The notes: generated by a model not told the origin, from the letters alone. Numbered from the stretch's first letter, positions 52,648 to 61,324 are shown. The stretch: DNA of 64,000 bases from Bog-473 sp963742035 (GCA_963742035.1 CAVUKH010000001.1:868001-932000), one strand, 5' to 3'. Made by a program: numbers and translations.

Positions 52648-54159
52648 TCAGCGCCGGTCGAAGTCCTCGCCGTCCGGGGGCTCGCCGGTCTGCAGAATGG
52701 AATTGACGGCCCGACGCAGCCGCTCCTGTGCATCGATCATCCAGTCGATGAAGAACGCGTAGTCCTCGACCTGGGTGATGTCGCCCTCGGCGTAGTCGGC
52801 CACGCGGTAGGCGGCGCGGTCGGGCAGCCGCTCCCAGGAGAGCGGCGCGCCGTACATCGACTCCATCGTCTCCTGCTGGAGCTGCAGTACCTCGAATTGG
52901 GCCGCGCTGGCCTCGGGGCTGCCGAGGTCGACGTAGAACTCCGAGCGCATGCGCCCGCCGGCCACGAAGCTGAGGCCGTAGTGCGTGCCGCGCACGGGCG
53001 AGGGGAGCGTGATGAAGTTCTGGGCCGGCAGGGTGGACATCTGGGTCCACTGCGAGTGGCTGACCCGGACCTTGTCGAGCCAGCGCGACCAGTACTCGCG
53101 GTACATGGCCCCCTTGCCACCGCCAAGGGGGCCGGCCAGCTCGGCCATGTTCCAGCCCGTCGGGTCGCGCCACCACTGGGTGCCGACGTAGTTCGCGCTC
53201 ACGCCCGTCGCCTGCTCGACGATGTGGCGGACCAGGCCGGCGGGCGTGTAGGCCGCCTTGTCGACGTCCCAGACCAGTGGCGCGCCCATGTTGTTCTGCC
53301 AGTGCGCCGTGCGCCGGGCCGGATCGAGGTCCAGCCACTCCTCCAACTGGCTGCGCATGTCGAAGTTGAGGTCGGTGCGCGGGCTCAGGGTGAAGATGGT
53401 CCCGTCAGCCACGGACTCGGTCGCGACGAGCCGCCGCACCAGCGCGGCGTCCTGCACCCGTCGCTTGGAATCGGCGATCTCCTTGGCCAGCTGGCGCTCG
53501 GGGCTGATGGTGAACTCCTCGACCTCGCGCACGGGGTAGATCTGGCTGACCGAGATCATCGGCACGTTGCTGGAGCCCAGCTGTCCGTAGACGTAGGAGC
53601 GGAAGGCGCTGATCTGGACGAGGGTGATGTCGAGGCCCATTTCGCTCAGCCAGACCACGCTGGCGGTCACGACCGTCGAGAAGTCGCGGGCCAGCAGAAG
53701 GATGCGGGGGCGCCGCAGGGATTCGTTGGACAGGTCGGGCGCGTGGGCCTTCAGCTCGGCCAGCGCCTCTTCGGGGCTCATCGGGGTCTGGCGGCGGGAC
53801 TGGAAGCGGGCGTAGTACTCGGCCAGCGACTCGGGCAGCATCCGGCTCACCGCGGCGGCGTACTTGATGGCCGTGACCTCGGTGTCGGCGGACCGGCTGC
53901 TCTTGAGCTCGGCCACCACCAGGCGGCCGTCGGCGCCGAGACCCAGCACCGAGACCCGGTCGCGGCCTGCCCCGCCGGCCGGGGGCAGTCCCTCGAACTC
54001 GAAGGTCACGACCTTGACGGCGGGGCCGAGGATGCCCGGGTTCGACAGGACCCACTCCTGCAGATCGGCGCGCTGCTCCAGGCCCGCTTCCTCGAGCGAG
54101 ATCATCTGCGCCGGCATCGCGACGGACCCAGCGACTGTGAACAGCATTTCCTCCGCCAT
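52648..54159 (-). CDS. PD-(D/E)XK-type nuclease with C-terminal DUF4268-like domain
   Basis: 503 residues. An N-terminal module about 25-165 contains DRVSVLGLGADGRLVVAEL followed by Lys: Asp67 ... Glu84-x-Lys86, a PD-(D/E)XK active site like that of NucS-type nucleases, then AIKYAAAVSRM. The middle region has no recognisable family. The C-terminal 150 residues (RMRSEFYVDLGSPEASAAQFEV, YAFFIDWMIDAQERLRRAVN) resemble DUF4268, found with restriction-like nucleases. No methyltransferase or helicase gene is adjacent. A stand-alone defence or repair nuclease is inferred; DNA cleavage is not shown. Confidence 0.65.
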   Translation of the reverse strand: MAEEMLFTVAGSVAMPAQMISLEEAGLEQRADLQEWVLSNPGILGPAVKVVTFEFEGLPPAGGAGRDRVSVLGLGADGRLVVAELKSSRSADTEVTAIKYAAAVSRMLPESLAEYYARFQSRRQTPMSPEEALAELKAHAPDLSNESLRRPRILLLARDFSTVVTASVVWLSEMGLDITLVQISAFRSYVYGQLGSSNVPMISVSQIYPVREVEEFTISPERQLAKEIADSKRRVQDAALVRRLVATESVADGTIFTLSPRTDLNFDMRSQLEEWLDLDPARRTAHWQNNMGAPLVWDVDKAAYTPAGLVRHIVEQATGVSANYVGTQWWRDPTGWNMAELAGPLGGGKGAMYREYWSRWLDKVRVSHSQWTQMSTLPAQNFITLPSPVRGTHYGLSFVAGGRMRSEFYVDLGSPEASAAQFEVLQLQQETMESMYGAPLSWERLPDRAAYRVADYAEGDITQVEDYAFFIDWMIDAQERLRRAVNSILQTGEPPDGEDFDRR

Positions 54160-54490
54160 TTCTCACTTCAGGCTAGGACAAACGGTTGTTTTCACGCGAG
54201 GCCCGAAAGTCACACGAAGACACAACGGGTCATCAAAACTCATGGCCAGACGCGAGGTCGAACCGGTAGTTCCTTCGCGTCGTCAGCCCCCATGTCGCTT
54301 CGGTGGCGACCGGACCGGGCCCTGTCGTCGGAGTGCTCCAGCGCAACTGAGAGGACCTCGTCGAACTGTCCCGGATGGAGTCACCAACCTCTGGGAATTG
54401 TGCAAACTGTGTGATTCGGAGACCGTGACGCCGTCACGTCGTACCGCCGGTACGCAGGCCGGATCGGCCCGGCGCGTCGCCTGCGGCGAC
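54160..54490. other. Gene-free gap with three consecutive small hairpins
   Basis: No plausible coding sequence. Close to the amidase stop are three perfect inverted repeats with 3-base loops: GTGAC-gcc-GTCAC (54425-54437), GTACC-gcc-GGTAC (54441-54453) and GTCGCC-tgc-GGCGAC (54476-54490). The last abuts the amidase stop and may serve as its terminator. The nuclease promoter must lie near 54160-54200, where a weak TAGCCT is present. Confidence 0.5.
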
Positions 54491-55900
54491 TCAGACGGGC
54501 GACCCCGGGGCGACCAGCGGCCACGGCCGCTCGCGCTCGACGACCCGGGCCAGGTCCAGCAGGAGCTGTTCGGCATGGCGCCGGCCGATGATCTGCATCG
54601 AGACGGGGAGCCCGTCGACCAAGCCGACGGGGACGGCGACGGCGGGGTGACCGGTCGTGTTGGCCGGAATCGTCAGCGCGCCGTTGTTGCCGACCGCCGT
54701 CTCGAACCCGTGCTCGGCGATGAGGTCGACGCCGTCGACCGTGGTCGGCATCGGGCCTTGGGCAGCGAAAGCCACGTCGGGATTGGTGGCGCAGATGATG
54801 AAGTCGACCTGCTCGAAGAGCTCGGCCATCTGCACAATGATCTGGCGCCGGAACGCCTCGATGTTCTTCGCCGTGTCCACGTTGAAGTGGTTGGTGGCGA
54901 TGTTGGCCGCCAGCATGATTTCCGGGGTGAGCTCCGACTCGCAGGCGGGGTAGAGATCGCCCAGGCCGACCAGCAGGCTGGCCGTGCCGGCCAGGGCCCA
55001 TTCCAACCCGCCGCGGGGGAGGGCGATCGGGAGGTCGACCCGCTCGAGCCCGGCGTCCTTGATCAGCAGCGCCGCCGCCTCGTCGACCGTGTCGCGCACG
55101 GCCGACGCGACGATGGCCGCACCGAGGTCCACCGACACGGCGACCCGCCGGCCCCGCAGCTCCTGTTGACCGAGCCCGGCCTCCCAGCCCGAGACCAGCG
55201 GCAACGAGAAGGGGTCGTATTCGTCGGCGCCGTTGCAGGCATCGAACCAACGGGCCGCGTCGCGCACCGACCGGGACAGGCACCCGAGCACCGTCGTGAG
55301 CGGCTCGATCTCGGTGCGCGGGCCTTTCGGGATGCGCCCGAACGTCGACTTCAGTCCGAACAAACCGGTGAAGCCGGCCGGGATCCGGATGGAGCCTCCG
55401 CCGTCACCACCCGTGCAGAGCGGCAGCAGGCCGCCCGCGACCGAGGCAGCCGAGCCGCCCGACGACCCACCGGGCGTGCGCTCGAGGTCGTAGGGATTCG
55501 AGGTGGCGCCGTGCAACCGGGTGTTCGTGACGGAGATGCCGCCGAACTCCGACGCCGTCGTCTGCCCGACGAGGACGGCACCGGCCCGGCGCAACCGGGC
55601 CGTCATGGTCCCGTCGTACTCGGCGATCCGGTCCTTGAAGACCAGCGACCCTTCGGTCTGGGGCCAGCCCTTGACCGGGTCGAGCTCCTTGACCCCGATC
55701 GGGACGCCACCGAACGGCAGGTCGACGTCGGCGCCGGCCGCCGCTTCCCGGGCCCGCTCCTCGTCGACGAAGCACACCGCGTTGAGCTTCGAGTCCGCGA
55801 TGGCCGCCAGCGACCCCTCGAGCGCCTCGGTGGGGGAGATGGTGCCGGCCCGGTAAGCGTCGACGAGGGAGCAGGCGTCTCCCAGCCATGGTTCGGTCAT
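54491..55900 (-). CDS. Amidase-signature family hydrolase
   Basis: 469 residues. Complete Ser-cisSer-Lys triad: Lys71 (PIGVKELDP), cis-Ser146 (RTPGGSSGGSAA), and nucleophile Ser170 (GGDGGGSIRIP). It hydrolyses an amide or ester; GatA activity is unlikely because no gatB/C genes are near. ATG 55900 or 55909 (MQSMTEP) could be the start; neither has a strong ribosome site. Single gene, divergent from the 67-residue protein. Confidence 0.92.
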   Translation of the reverse strand: MTEPWLGDACSLVDAYRAGTISPTEALEGSLAAIADSKLNAVCFVDEERAREAAAGADVDLPFGGVPIGVKELDPVKGWPQTEGSLVFKDRIAEYDGTMTARLRRAGAVLVGQTTASEFGGISVTNTRLHGATSNPYDLERTPGGSSGGSAASVAGGLLPLCTGGDGGGSIRIPAGFTGLFGLKSTFGRIPKGPRTEIEPLTTVLGCLSRSVRDAARWFDACNGADEYDPFSLPLVSGWEAGLGQQELRGRRVAVSVDLGAAIVASAVRDTVDEAAALLIKDAGLERVDLPIALPRGGLEWALAGTASLLVGLGDLYPACESELTPEIMLAANIATNHFNVDTAKNIEAFRRQIIVQMAELFEQVDFIICATNPDVAFAAQGPMPTTVDGVDLIAEHGFETAVGNNGALTIPANTTGHPAVAVPVGLVDGLPVSMQIIGRRHAEQLLLDLARVVERERPWPLVAPGSPV

Positions 55901-56034
55901 GGACTGCATCCCAGCACACGGAGCGGCGACACCCGAAGTCCGGTCCGGCGAGCCATCAGCACCACGCACCTCTCCTTCACGCAACGGTCGACATCCACAA
56001 GGATCCGCCGACCCGCCTTTTAGACTCTTGTGAC

Positions 56035-56238
56035 ATGCCAGCTCACGATGTGACCATGAATCTCGCACACCCGATCACCGTGCTGAACGTGGACGTGGAG
56101 TTCGAGGTTCGCTCCGATGGGGAGTTGCTGGGCAAGGTGCAGATCAGCCGTGGTGGCATCGACTGGATGCCGTTCAAGTCCCATCCGCGCACGGCGACAT
56201 GGGAGCAGTTCGCCGCCTGGATGGAAGGAACCGCGTAG
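56035..56238 (+). CDS. 67-residue protein of unknown function, leaderless
   Basis: MPAHDVTMNLAHPITVLNV then a beta-hairpin-like stretch (VEFEVRSDGELLGKV) and WMPFKSHPRTATWEQFAAW. No Cys, no membrane helix. TAGACT (56021-56026) lies 8 bases before the ATG and there is no ribosome site, so the mRNA is likely leaderless. Codon usage matches the neighbours. Resembles small actinobacterial proteins that accompany larger genes, but I cannot name a family. It converges on the ABC permease with 11 bases between stops. Confidence 0.55.
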   Translation: MPAHDVTMNLAHPITVLNVDVEFEVRSDGELLGKVQISRGGIDWMPFKSHPRTATWEQFAAWMEGTA

Positions 56239-56249
56239 ACCTCGACCCC

Positions 56250-57107
56250 CTACTCCGTCGTCCGCTTCTTGAAGAAGTGCGCCGCCAGCGGTGCGGCCAC
56301 CGCCAGAATCGCCACCGACCAGATCAGCGCCGCCTCGACGGGATGCTGCATCGGCCAGGCCTGCACCATGGCGGAGGGGTTCGGGTTGCCCCACAGGTCG
56401 CGGGCGCCCGCCACGACGGCGCTCACCGGGTTCCAGTTCGCGACGACCTGCAGCCACCCGGGCATGTGCTGGGTGGGCACGAAGGCGTTCGACACGAACG
56501 TCAGCGGGAACAGGACGATGAAGCCGAACGAGCCGGCCGACTCGGGGCTCTTGGAGTTCAACCCGACACAAGCCGACACCCACGACACCGCGTAGGCGAA
56601 GAACAGCAGCAGCGCGAATCCCCCGACGACCGAAATGGCGTTCGAGCCCGGGCGCCAACCGACCACGAGCCCGGTCACGGCGACGATGGCGGCGCACACC
56701 ACCGACGTGAGGAAGTCGGCGGCGGATCGCCCGACCAACACCGCCGAGCGCCACATGGGCAGCGTGCGGAAGCGATCGATCATGCCCTCGTGCAGGTCGG
56801 TGCTGAGACCGATCGCCGTACCCATGGTCGAGGTGGTCAGGTTCAGGGCCAGAATGCCGGCCAGCAGGAAGTCGACGTAGCTGCCGCCGCCGGGGATCGG
56901 GATGGCGCCGCCGAAGATGTAGACGAACAGCACCGTGAACAGCAGCGGCTGGATCGTCACGTCCGAGAGCTGCATGGGCTCCCGGGAGATGTGCACGATG
57001 TTCCGTCGGGTCATGGCCCAAATGTCGGACAGCGAACCGAGGGCGTTCCCGCCCTCGTGGGGCCGGTCGAACCCAGTGGCCGGCGGTGTCAACGTGGTCG
57101 TGGTCAT
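56250..57107 (-). CDS. ABC-2 permease (DrrB type)
   Basis: 285 residues, six hydrophobic segments (VTIQPLLFTVLFVYIFGGA, YVDFLLAGILALNLTTS, FLTSVVCAAIVAVTGLVVGW, GGFALLLFFAYAVSWVSACVG, FGFIVLFPLTFVSNAFVP, ALIWSVAILAVAAPLAAHF). The PTQHMPGWLQVVANWNP element matches the DrrB family. Partner of the ATPase it overlaps (ATGA). Export substrate unknown; repressed by the divergent TetR (inference). Confidence 0.92.
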   Translation of the reverse strand: MTTTTLTPPATGFDRPHEGGNALGSLSDIWAMTRRNIVHISREPMQLSDVTIQPLLFTVLFVYIFGGAIPIPGGGSYVDFLLAGILALNLTTSTMGTAIGLSTDLHEGMIDRFRTLPMWRSAVLVGRSAADFLTSVVCAAIVAVTGLVVGWRPGSNAISVVGGFALLLFFAYAVSWVSACVGLNSKSPESAGSFGFIVLFPLTFVSNAFVPTQHMPGWLQVVANWNPVSAVVAGARDLWGNPNPSAMVQAWPMQHPVEAALIWSVAILAVAAPLAAHFFKKRTTE

Positions 57108-58165
57108 GCGCGTACTCCTTCCAGTTCGTGACGGCCCTCGCCGGACCCGACGGGGCCGGCCGGACCAGCAGCGGCAGCGCCTGCAGCGCCGTCGCCGACA
57201 GCACCGCCGTCGCCGGCACCCTCCTCTTCGATGTGCCCGCCGGTGAGCGAGAAGAACACGTCGTCCAACGACGCCAGCCGCACCTCAATGTTGTCCACCA
57301 GCACTCCCGCGTCGTCCAACGCCCGCACCACCACGGTGGCCAGACCGGTCGACGAGTCGACGCCGGCGCTCAGGTGACGCCCGTCGTCGCTCACGGACAC
57401 GGGACCCGACACCAGCGGTGCCATGGCCCCGACGGCGGCCGCGTGGGGCTCGGCCAGCGTCACCTCCAGGCGGGCGCCCCGGCTGGCCTTCTTCAGGTCC
57501 TGCGGCGTCCCGGCGGCAATGACGCGCCCGTGGTCCACGACCACGATCTCGTTGGCCAGCTCGTCGGCCTCTTCGAGGTACTGCGTGGTGAGCAGCACCG
57601 TGACGCCCTCGCCCAAGAGCTCACGGATCGCCTCCCACACCCGCTGACGCGACGTGGGGTCCAACCCCGTCGTCGGCTCGTCGAGGAACAGGACCGGCGG
57701 CCGCGTCATCAAGGAGCCGGCCAGGTCCAGCCGCCGGCGCATGCCGCCCGAGTAGCCCTTCACGACCCGGTCGGCGGCGTCGGTCAGCTCGAACTGCGCC
57801 AGCAGCTCCTTGGCCCGGGCCCGGGACTCGGCCCGGCCCAGGTCCGACAGCTCGCCGATCAGCACCAGGTTCTGGCGCCCCGTGAGCAGCGGGTCCAACG
57901 TCGCGTCCTGTGCGGCCACGCCGATGTGGCGCCGCACCTCGGCGGGGTACCGGAGCACGTCGATCCCGGCCACCGTGGCCGAGCCCGAGTCGGGCCGGGC
58001 CAGCGTCGTCAGGACCCGCACGGCCGTCGTCTTGCCGGCGCCGTTCGGCCCGAGCAGCCCGAGGATCGTGCCGGCGGGGACGGCGATGTCCACGCCGGCC
58101 AGCGCCTGGGTCGAGCCGTAGTGCTTGGTCAGCCCCTCGGCCTGGATCATGAGTTCGGTAGCCAT
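57104..58165 (-). CDS. ABC exporter ATP-binding subunit (DrrA type)
   Basis: 353 residues from ATG 58165, which has AAGGA 5 bases upstream; an in-frame ATG at 58171 is the alternative. Walker A GPNGAGKTTAV, signature YSGGMRRR, Walker B LFLDEPTTGLDP. After the usual DrrA tail (LDDVFFSLTGGHIEEE) comes an extra 40-residue Gly/Ala-rich C-terminus. An operator copy (58173-58192) sits immediately upstream of the start, so expression should be tightly repressed by the divergent TetR. Confidence 0.92.
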   Translation of the reverse strand: MATELMIQAEGLTKHYGSTQALAGVDIAVPAGTILGLLGPNGAGKTTAVRVLTTLARPDSGSATVAGIDVLRYPAEVRRHIGVAAQDATLDPLLTGRQNLVLIGELSDLGRAESRARAKELLAQFELTDAADRVVKGYSGGMRRRLDLAGSLMTRPPVLFLDEPTTGLDPTSRQRVWEAIRELLGEGVTVLLTTQYLEEADELANEIVVVDHGRVIAAGTPQDLKKASRGARLEVTLAEPHAAAVGAMAPLVSGPVSVSDDGRHLSAGVDSSTGLATVVVRALDDAGVLVDNIEVRLASLDDVFFSLTGGHIEEEGAGDGGAVGDGAAGAAAAGPAGPVGSGEGRHELEGVRA

Positions 58166-58172
58166 AGACATC

Positions 58173-58192
58173 CTTACCGGTCGTTAAGTAAA
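58173..58192. promoter_or_regulatory. TetR-type operator, copy 1
   Basis: CTTACCGGTCGTTAAGTAAA. It matches copy 2 at 58223-58242 in 17 of 20 positions; outer arms CTTAC/GTAA(G) are palindromic. Adjoins the exporter ribosome site, where binding would block the exporter. Confidence 0.7.
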
Positions 58193-58222
58193 CTGTGGTC
58201 CAAGGGCATGGTAAGCCGTATA

Positions 58223-58242
58223 CTTACCTGTCGTCAAGTAAG
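58223..58242. promoter_or_regulatory. TetR-type operator, copy 2
   Basis: CTTACCTGTCGTCAAGTAAG, with perfect 5-bp outer arms. It overlaps the 3' end of a TATACT -10 hexamer (58219-58224) reading towards the tetR gene. The two copies are 50 bp apart centre to centre, close to five helical turns, so both lie on the same DNA face. Confidence 0.72.
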
Positions 58243-58318
58243 AATCAGACAACAGTACGGGTAAGGTGCAGAACGAGATGGCCGGACACGAGCAGACGAC
58301 ACCGCAGGGCGGCACCAC

Positions 58319-59038
58319 GTGACGCAGACCGCCGAAGAGAAGGCCGAGGAGAACGCGGACGCCATCGGCGAGTTCGAGGCCGTTATCGGCGAAGAGCCCG
58401 ACATCGGACCATTGGCCGACGCATCGCCCCAGGTGGACGACAACGTCGCCGCCGTCGCCACCCAAGCTGTCGCCGCCGCCCCCCAGTCCAACGACACCAA
58501 GCAGCGCATCCTCGATGTGGCTCTCGACCTCTTCACCGAGCAGGGCTACGACGGCACCAGCCTGCGGCAGATCGCCGAGCAGCTGGGCGTCACCAAGGCG
58601 GCCCTCTACTACCACTTCGAATCCAAAGAGGACATCCTCATGGCGCTGCACCTGCGCCTGCACGACTTCGGCAAGGACGCCCTGGTGCGCATCGGGGAGG
58701 GGCCGGTCACGCTGGCCCAGTGGGAGGAGCTCCTCGACGACATCGTCGGCGAGATGCTGAACCAGCGCAAGATCTTCCTCATGCACGAGCGGAACCAGGC
58801 CAGCCTGGAGAAGCTGCACCGCGAGGACCACGACGCCGAGCACGAGGACATCCAGAACCAGTTCCGCCGGGTGTTGGAGGACACCCGGGTGCCGCTGCGG
58901 GACCGGGTGCGCATGTCGGCCTCCTTCGGCGTCGTCTTCTCGAGCCTCTTCCTCGCCGGCGACGCGTTCGAGTCGACGACGAACGAGGAATTGGGGGTCA
59001 TGCTCCGCGACATCCTCCACGACGTCCTCGCCGGATGA
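58319..59038 (+). CDS. TetR-family repressor of the divergent ABC exporter
   Basis: 239 residues, GTG start. An acidic, low-complexity N-terminal extension of about 57 residues (EEKAEENADAIGEFEAVIGE) precedes the HTH (DTKQRILDVALDLFTEQGY, TSLRQIAEQLGVTKAALYYH, FESKEDIL). The extension is unusual for TetR. Divergent from the exporter with two operator copies between, which is the standard arrangement for self- and exporter repression. The ligand is probably the exported compound. Confidence 0.92.
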   Translation: MTQTAEEKAEENADAIGEFEAVIGEEPDIGPLADASPQVDDNVAAVATQAVAAAPQSNDTKQRILDVALDLFTEQGYDGTSLRQIAEQLGVTKAALYYHFESKEDILMALHLRLHDFGKDALVRIGEGPVTLAQWEELLDDIVGEMLNQRKIFLMHERNQASLEKLHREDHDAEHEDIQNQFRRVLEDTRVPLRDRVRMSASFGVVFSSLFLAGDAFESTTNEELGVMLRDILHDVLAG

Positions 59039-59093
59039 CGGGACCGGTCCCGCCGGGCAAAACCCCAGCCCCGGCTGGCTACAGTTCCTCACG

Positions 59094-59900
59094 GTGACTG
59101 ACGCCCCCGCGGACACGCCACACGAGCACCCCTTCACGGTCTCCATCGACGTGGGCGGCACGGGCCTGAAGGCCGACGTCCTCGACAAGGACGGCAACCC
59201 GGTGGCCGAGCGGGTCCGGATCCCCACCAAGTACCCGATGCCGCCCGACCTCCTCGTCTCCACGCTCACGACGCTGGTGGCCAAGCTCCCGGCGGGCGAC
59301 CGGGTCTCGTGCGGCTTCCCCGGCATGGTGCGCCAGGGCCACGTGCTCAGCGCCCCGCATTTCGTAACCGAGAAGGGCCCGGGCACCAAAATCGACCCCG
59401 AGCTGCTCGAGTCCTGGTCCGACTTCGACCTGGCGAGCGGGCTGGCCACGTCCATCGGCAAGCCCTGCCGGGTGGCCAACGACGCCGACGTCCAGGGCCT
59501 GGCCGTCGTGCAGGGCAACGGCTTCGAGGTGGTGATCACGCTCGGGACCGGCTTCGGCACGGCGCTCTTCATGGACGGCAACCTGATGCCCCACATCGAG
59601 TTGGCCCACCTGGAGTTCCGCAAGGGTGAGACCTTCAACGAGCAGGTGGGCGAGGCCGCCCGCAAGAAGGTCGGCGACGAGCGCTGGAACAAGCGGGTGC
59701 GCAAGGCCATCGCCTATCTCGATGCGCTCTCCTTCTTCGACCACCTCTACATCGGCGGCGGCAACGGTCCCCGGGTGAACCGGCGTGACCTCGGCGAGGT
59801 GCTCGAGCGCATCACGGTGGTGGACAACAAGGCCGGCATCCTCGGCGGCATCAAGCTCTGGGACGCGCACCACGTCGGCGTCGAGGAGGGACCGCAATGA
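59094..59900 (+). CDS. ppgK: Polyphosphate-glucokinase-like ROK kinase
   Basis: 268 residues. ROK-type ATP/phosphate motif SIDVGGTGLKAD, VANDADVQGLA carrying the catalytic Asp, LGTGFGTALF and a C-terminal YIGGGN. The zinc Cys cluster of sugar-regulatory ROK proteins is absent, as in PpgK. The segment ELAHLEFRKGETFNEQVGEA resembles actinobacterial polyphosphate/ATP glucokinases. Would phosphorylate glucose (or a related sugar) in the cytoplasm. GTG 8 bases after TACAGT (59080-59085), apparently leaderless. Overlaps the P450 start (ATGA). Confidence 0.75.
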   Translation: MTDAPADTPHEHPFTVSIDVGGTGLKADVLDKDGNPVAERVRIPTKYPMPPDLLVSTLTTLVAKLPAGDRVSCGFPGMVRQGHVLSAPHFVTEKGPGTKIDPELLESWSDFDLASGLATSIGKPCRVANDADVQGLAVVQGNGFEVVITLGTGFGTALFMDGNLMPHIELAHLEFRKGETFNEQVGEAARKKVGDERWNKRVRKAIAYLDALSFFDHLYIGGGNGPRVNRRDLGEVLERITVVDNKAGILGGIKLWDAHHVGVEEGPQ

Positions 59901-61100
59901 CCGCTGTCGACACCGAGCCTTTGGCCTGGGATCCGCTCAACGAGAAGTACAAGGCGGATCCCGCACACCATCTGGAAGCGCCTGCGCGACGAGCAACCGC
60001 TCTATTACAACGAGGAGCTCGACTTCTACGCCGTGAGCCGGTTCGCCGAGGTCGACGCCTTCAGTCGCGACCCCAAGACGTTCGTTTCCTCGCACGGCAC
60101 CGTGCTCGAGATGATCACGGCCGACCCGATCGACATGCAGATGATGATCTTCATGGACCCGCCCGAGCACACCCGCTACCGGCGTCTGGTCTCGAAGACC
60201 TTCACGCCGCGCCGGATGAAGCTGCTCGAGGACGACATCCGGACCCTCTGCGCCACCCTGCTCGACGGCCTGGTCGGCCGGAGCTCGTTCGACTACGTGC
60301 AGGACTTCGGCGCCCGGGTCCCGGCCTACGTGATCGCCGCGCTGCTCGGCGTGCCGCCCGAGGACCGGGACATGGTCCGGAGCTGGATCGACGAGTCGTT
60401 CCACCTCGACCCAGAGCTGGGCATGTCCAACGACATCTCGGCCGCGGCGATGTTCAACTTCATGGACTACCTGGGCAAGACGCTGACCGATCGCCAGACC
60501 AACCCGCGCGACGACATGTTCACCGACCTCGTCAACATGGAGATCACGGAGGAAGACGGCGTGCCCCGCCGGCTGACGCTGGAGCAGGCGGTCAACTTCG
60601 CCGCCCTCATCGGCAGCGCGGGCACGGAGACCGTGGCCCGCATGCTCGGGTGGGCCGCCTTGGCGCTCGACAACAACCCGGACCAGCGGGCCGAGCTGGT
60701 GGCCGACGCGAGCCTGATCCCCAACGCCGTCGAGGAGGTCCTGCGCTACGAGGCGCCGTCGCCGGTACAGAGCCGCTGGTGTCTCGAGGACGTCGAGGTC
60801 CACGGCGGCACGATCCCGGCCCGCTCGAAGGTCGTCATGATCACGGGCTCTGCCGGCCGGGACGAGCGGGCCTACCCCGACGCCGACCGCTTCGACATCC
60901 ACCGCAAGTTCGACCACCACCTGTCCTTCGGCTACGGCATCCACTTCTGCCTCGGTGCCGCCCTGGCCCGGACAGAGGGGAGGATCGCCCTGGAGGAGAC
61001 CTTCAAGCGCTTCCCCGAGTGGTCGGTGGACATGGCGGGCGCGGTTCCGCTGCACACGAGCACGGTCCGGGGCTACAGCAAGCTGCCCATCAGCGTCTGA
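59897..61100 (+). pseudogene. Cytochrome P450, frameshifted near residue 22
   Basis: ATG 59897 begins MTAVDTEPLAWDPLNEKYKADP. After a one-base shift at about 59955-59968 (beside CCC) the other frame reads HTIWKRLRDEQPLYYNEELD and FYAVSRFAEVDAFSRDPK, and stays open to TGA 61100. I-helix ALIGSAGTETVA, ExxR VEEVLRYE and heme loop FGYGIHFCLGAA (Cys 50 residues from the end) are intact. If the shift is a sequencing error this is a normal 400-residue P450. Distinct subfamily from the P450 at 17077. It shares an operon with the ROK kinase. Confidence 0.88.
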
Positions 61101-61140
61101 CCAGGTCGGGGCCGCCTCGGGAGCCGAGCCAGGGCTCCGG

Positions 61141-61146
61141 TACACT
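61141..61146 (+). promoter_or_regulatory. -10 hexamer of the tRNA-Arg gene
   Basis: TACACT preceded by CGG, 15 bases before the tRNA 5' end; the same GGTACACT is found in the SDR promoter. Fits a start about 7-9 bases before the mature tRNA. Confidence 0.5.
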
Positions 61147-61161
61147 GTCCTGTCTCACCCA

Positions 61162-61235
61162 GCGCTCGTAGCTCAACGGACTAGAGCATCTGACTACGGA
61201 TCAGAAGGTTGGGGGTTCGAATCCCTCCGAGCGCG
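61162..61235 (+). tRNA. tRNA-Arg (ACG anticodon)
   Basis: 74 bases. Acceptor stem GCGCTCG/CGAGCGC is perfect. D-arm AGCTCAACGGACTAGAGC; anticodon stem TCTGA/TCAGA with loop CTACGGA, so anticodon ACG. T-arm GGGGGTTCGAATCCCTC and discriminator G. CCA is not encoded. The 3' end lies 115 bases before a tyrosine-integrase gene, so it is the likely attachment site of the following element. Confidence 0.95.
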
Positions 61236-61291
61236 CAAGAAAGACCAGGTCAGAGCGTTTTCGATCGAATCGCTTGAGCCGAAAACAGCCC

Positions 61292-61324
61292 CGTGAGAAC
61301 ATCGTGAGAACAGGAAGCGTTCTC
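61292..61324 (+). promoter_or_regulatory. Direct and inverted repeats before the integrase
   Basis: Two direct copies of CGTGAGAACA (61292-61301, 61303-61312) with an 11-bp period; the second copy also forms a perfect inverted repeat GAGAAC-N7-GTTCTC (61306-61324). They could be arm-type integrase sites or an operator of the integrase. Confidence 0.5.

Noticed and set aside
61306..61324. LexA-type SOS box before the integrase
   Set aside because: The actinobacterial SOS box needs GAAC-N4-GTTC; here the spacing is 7 bases.
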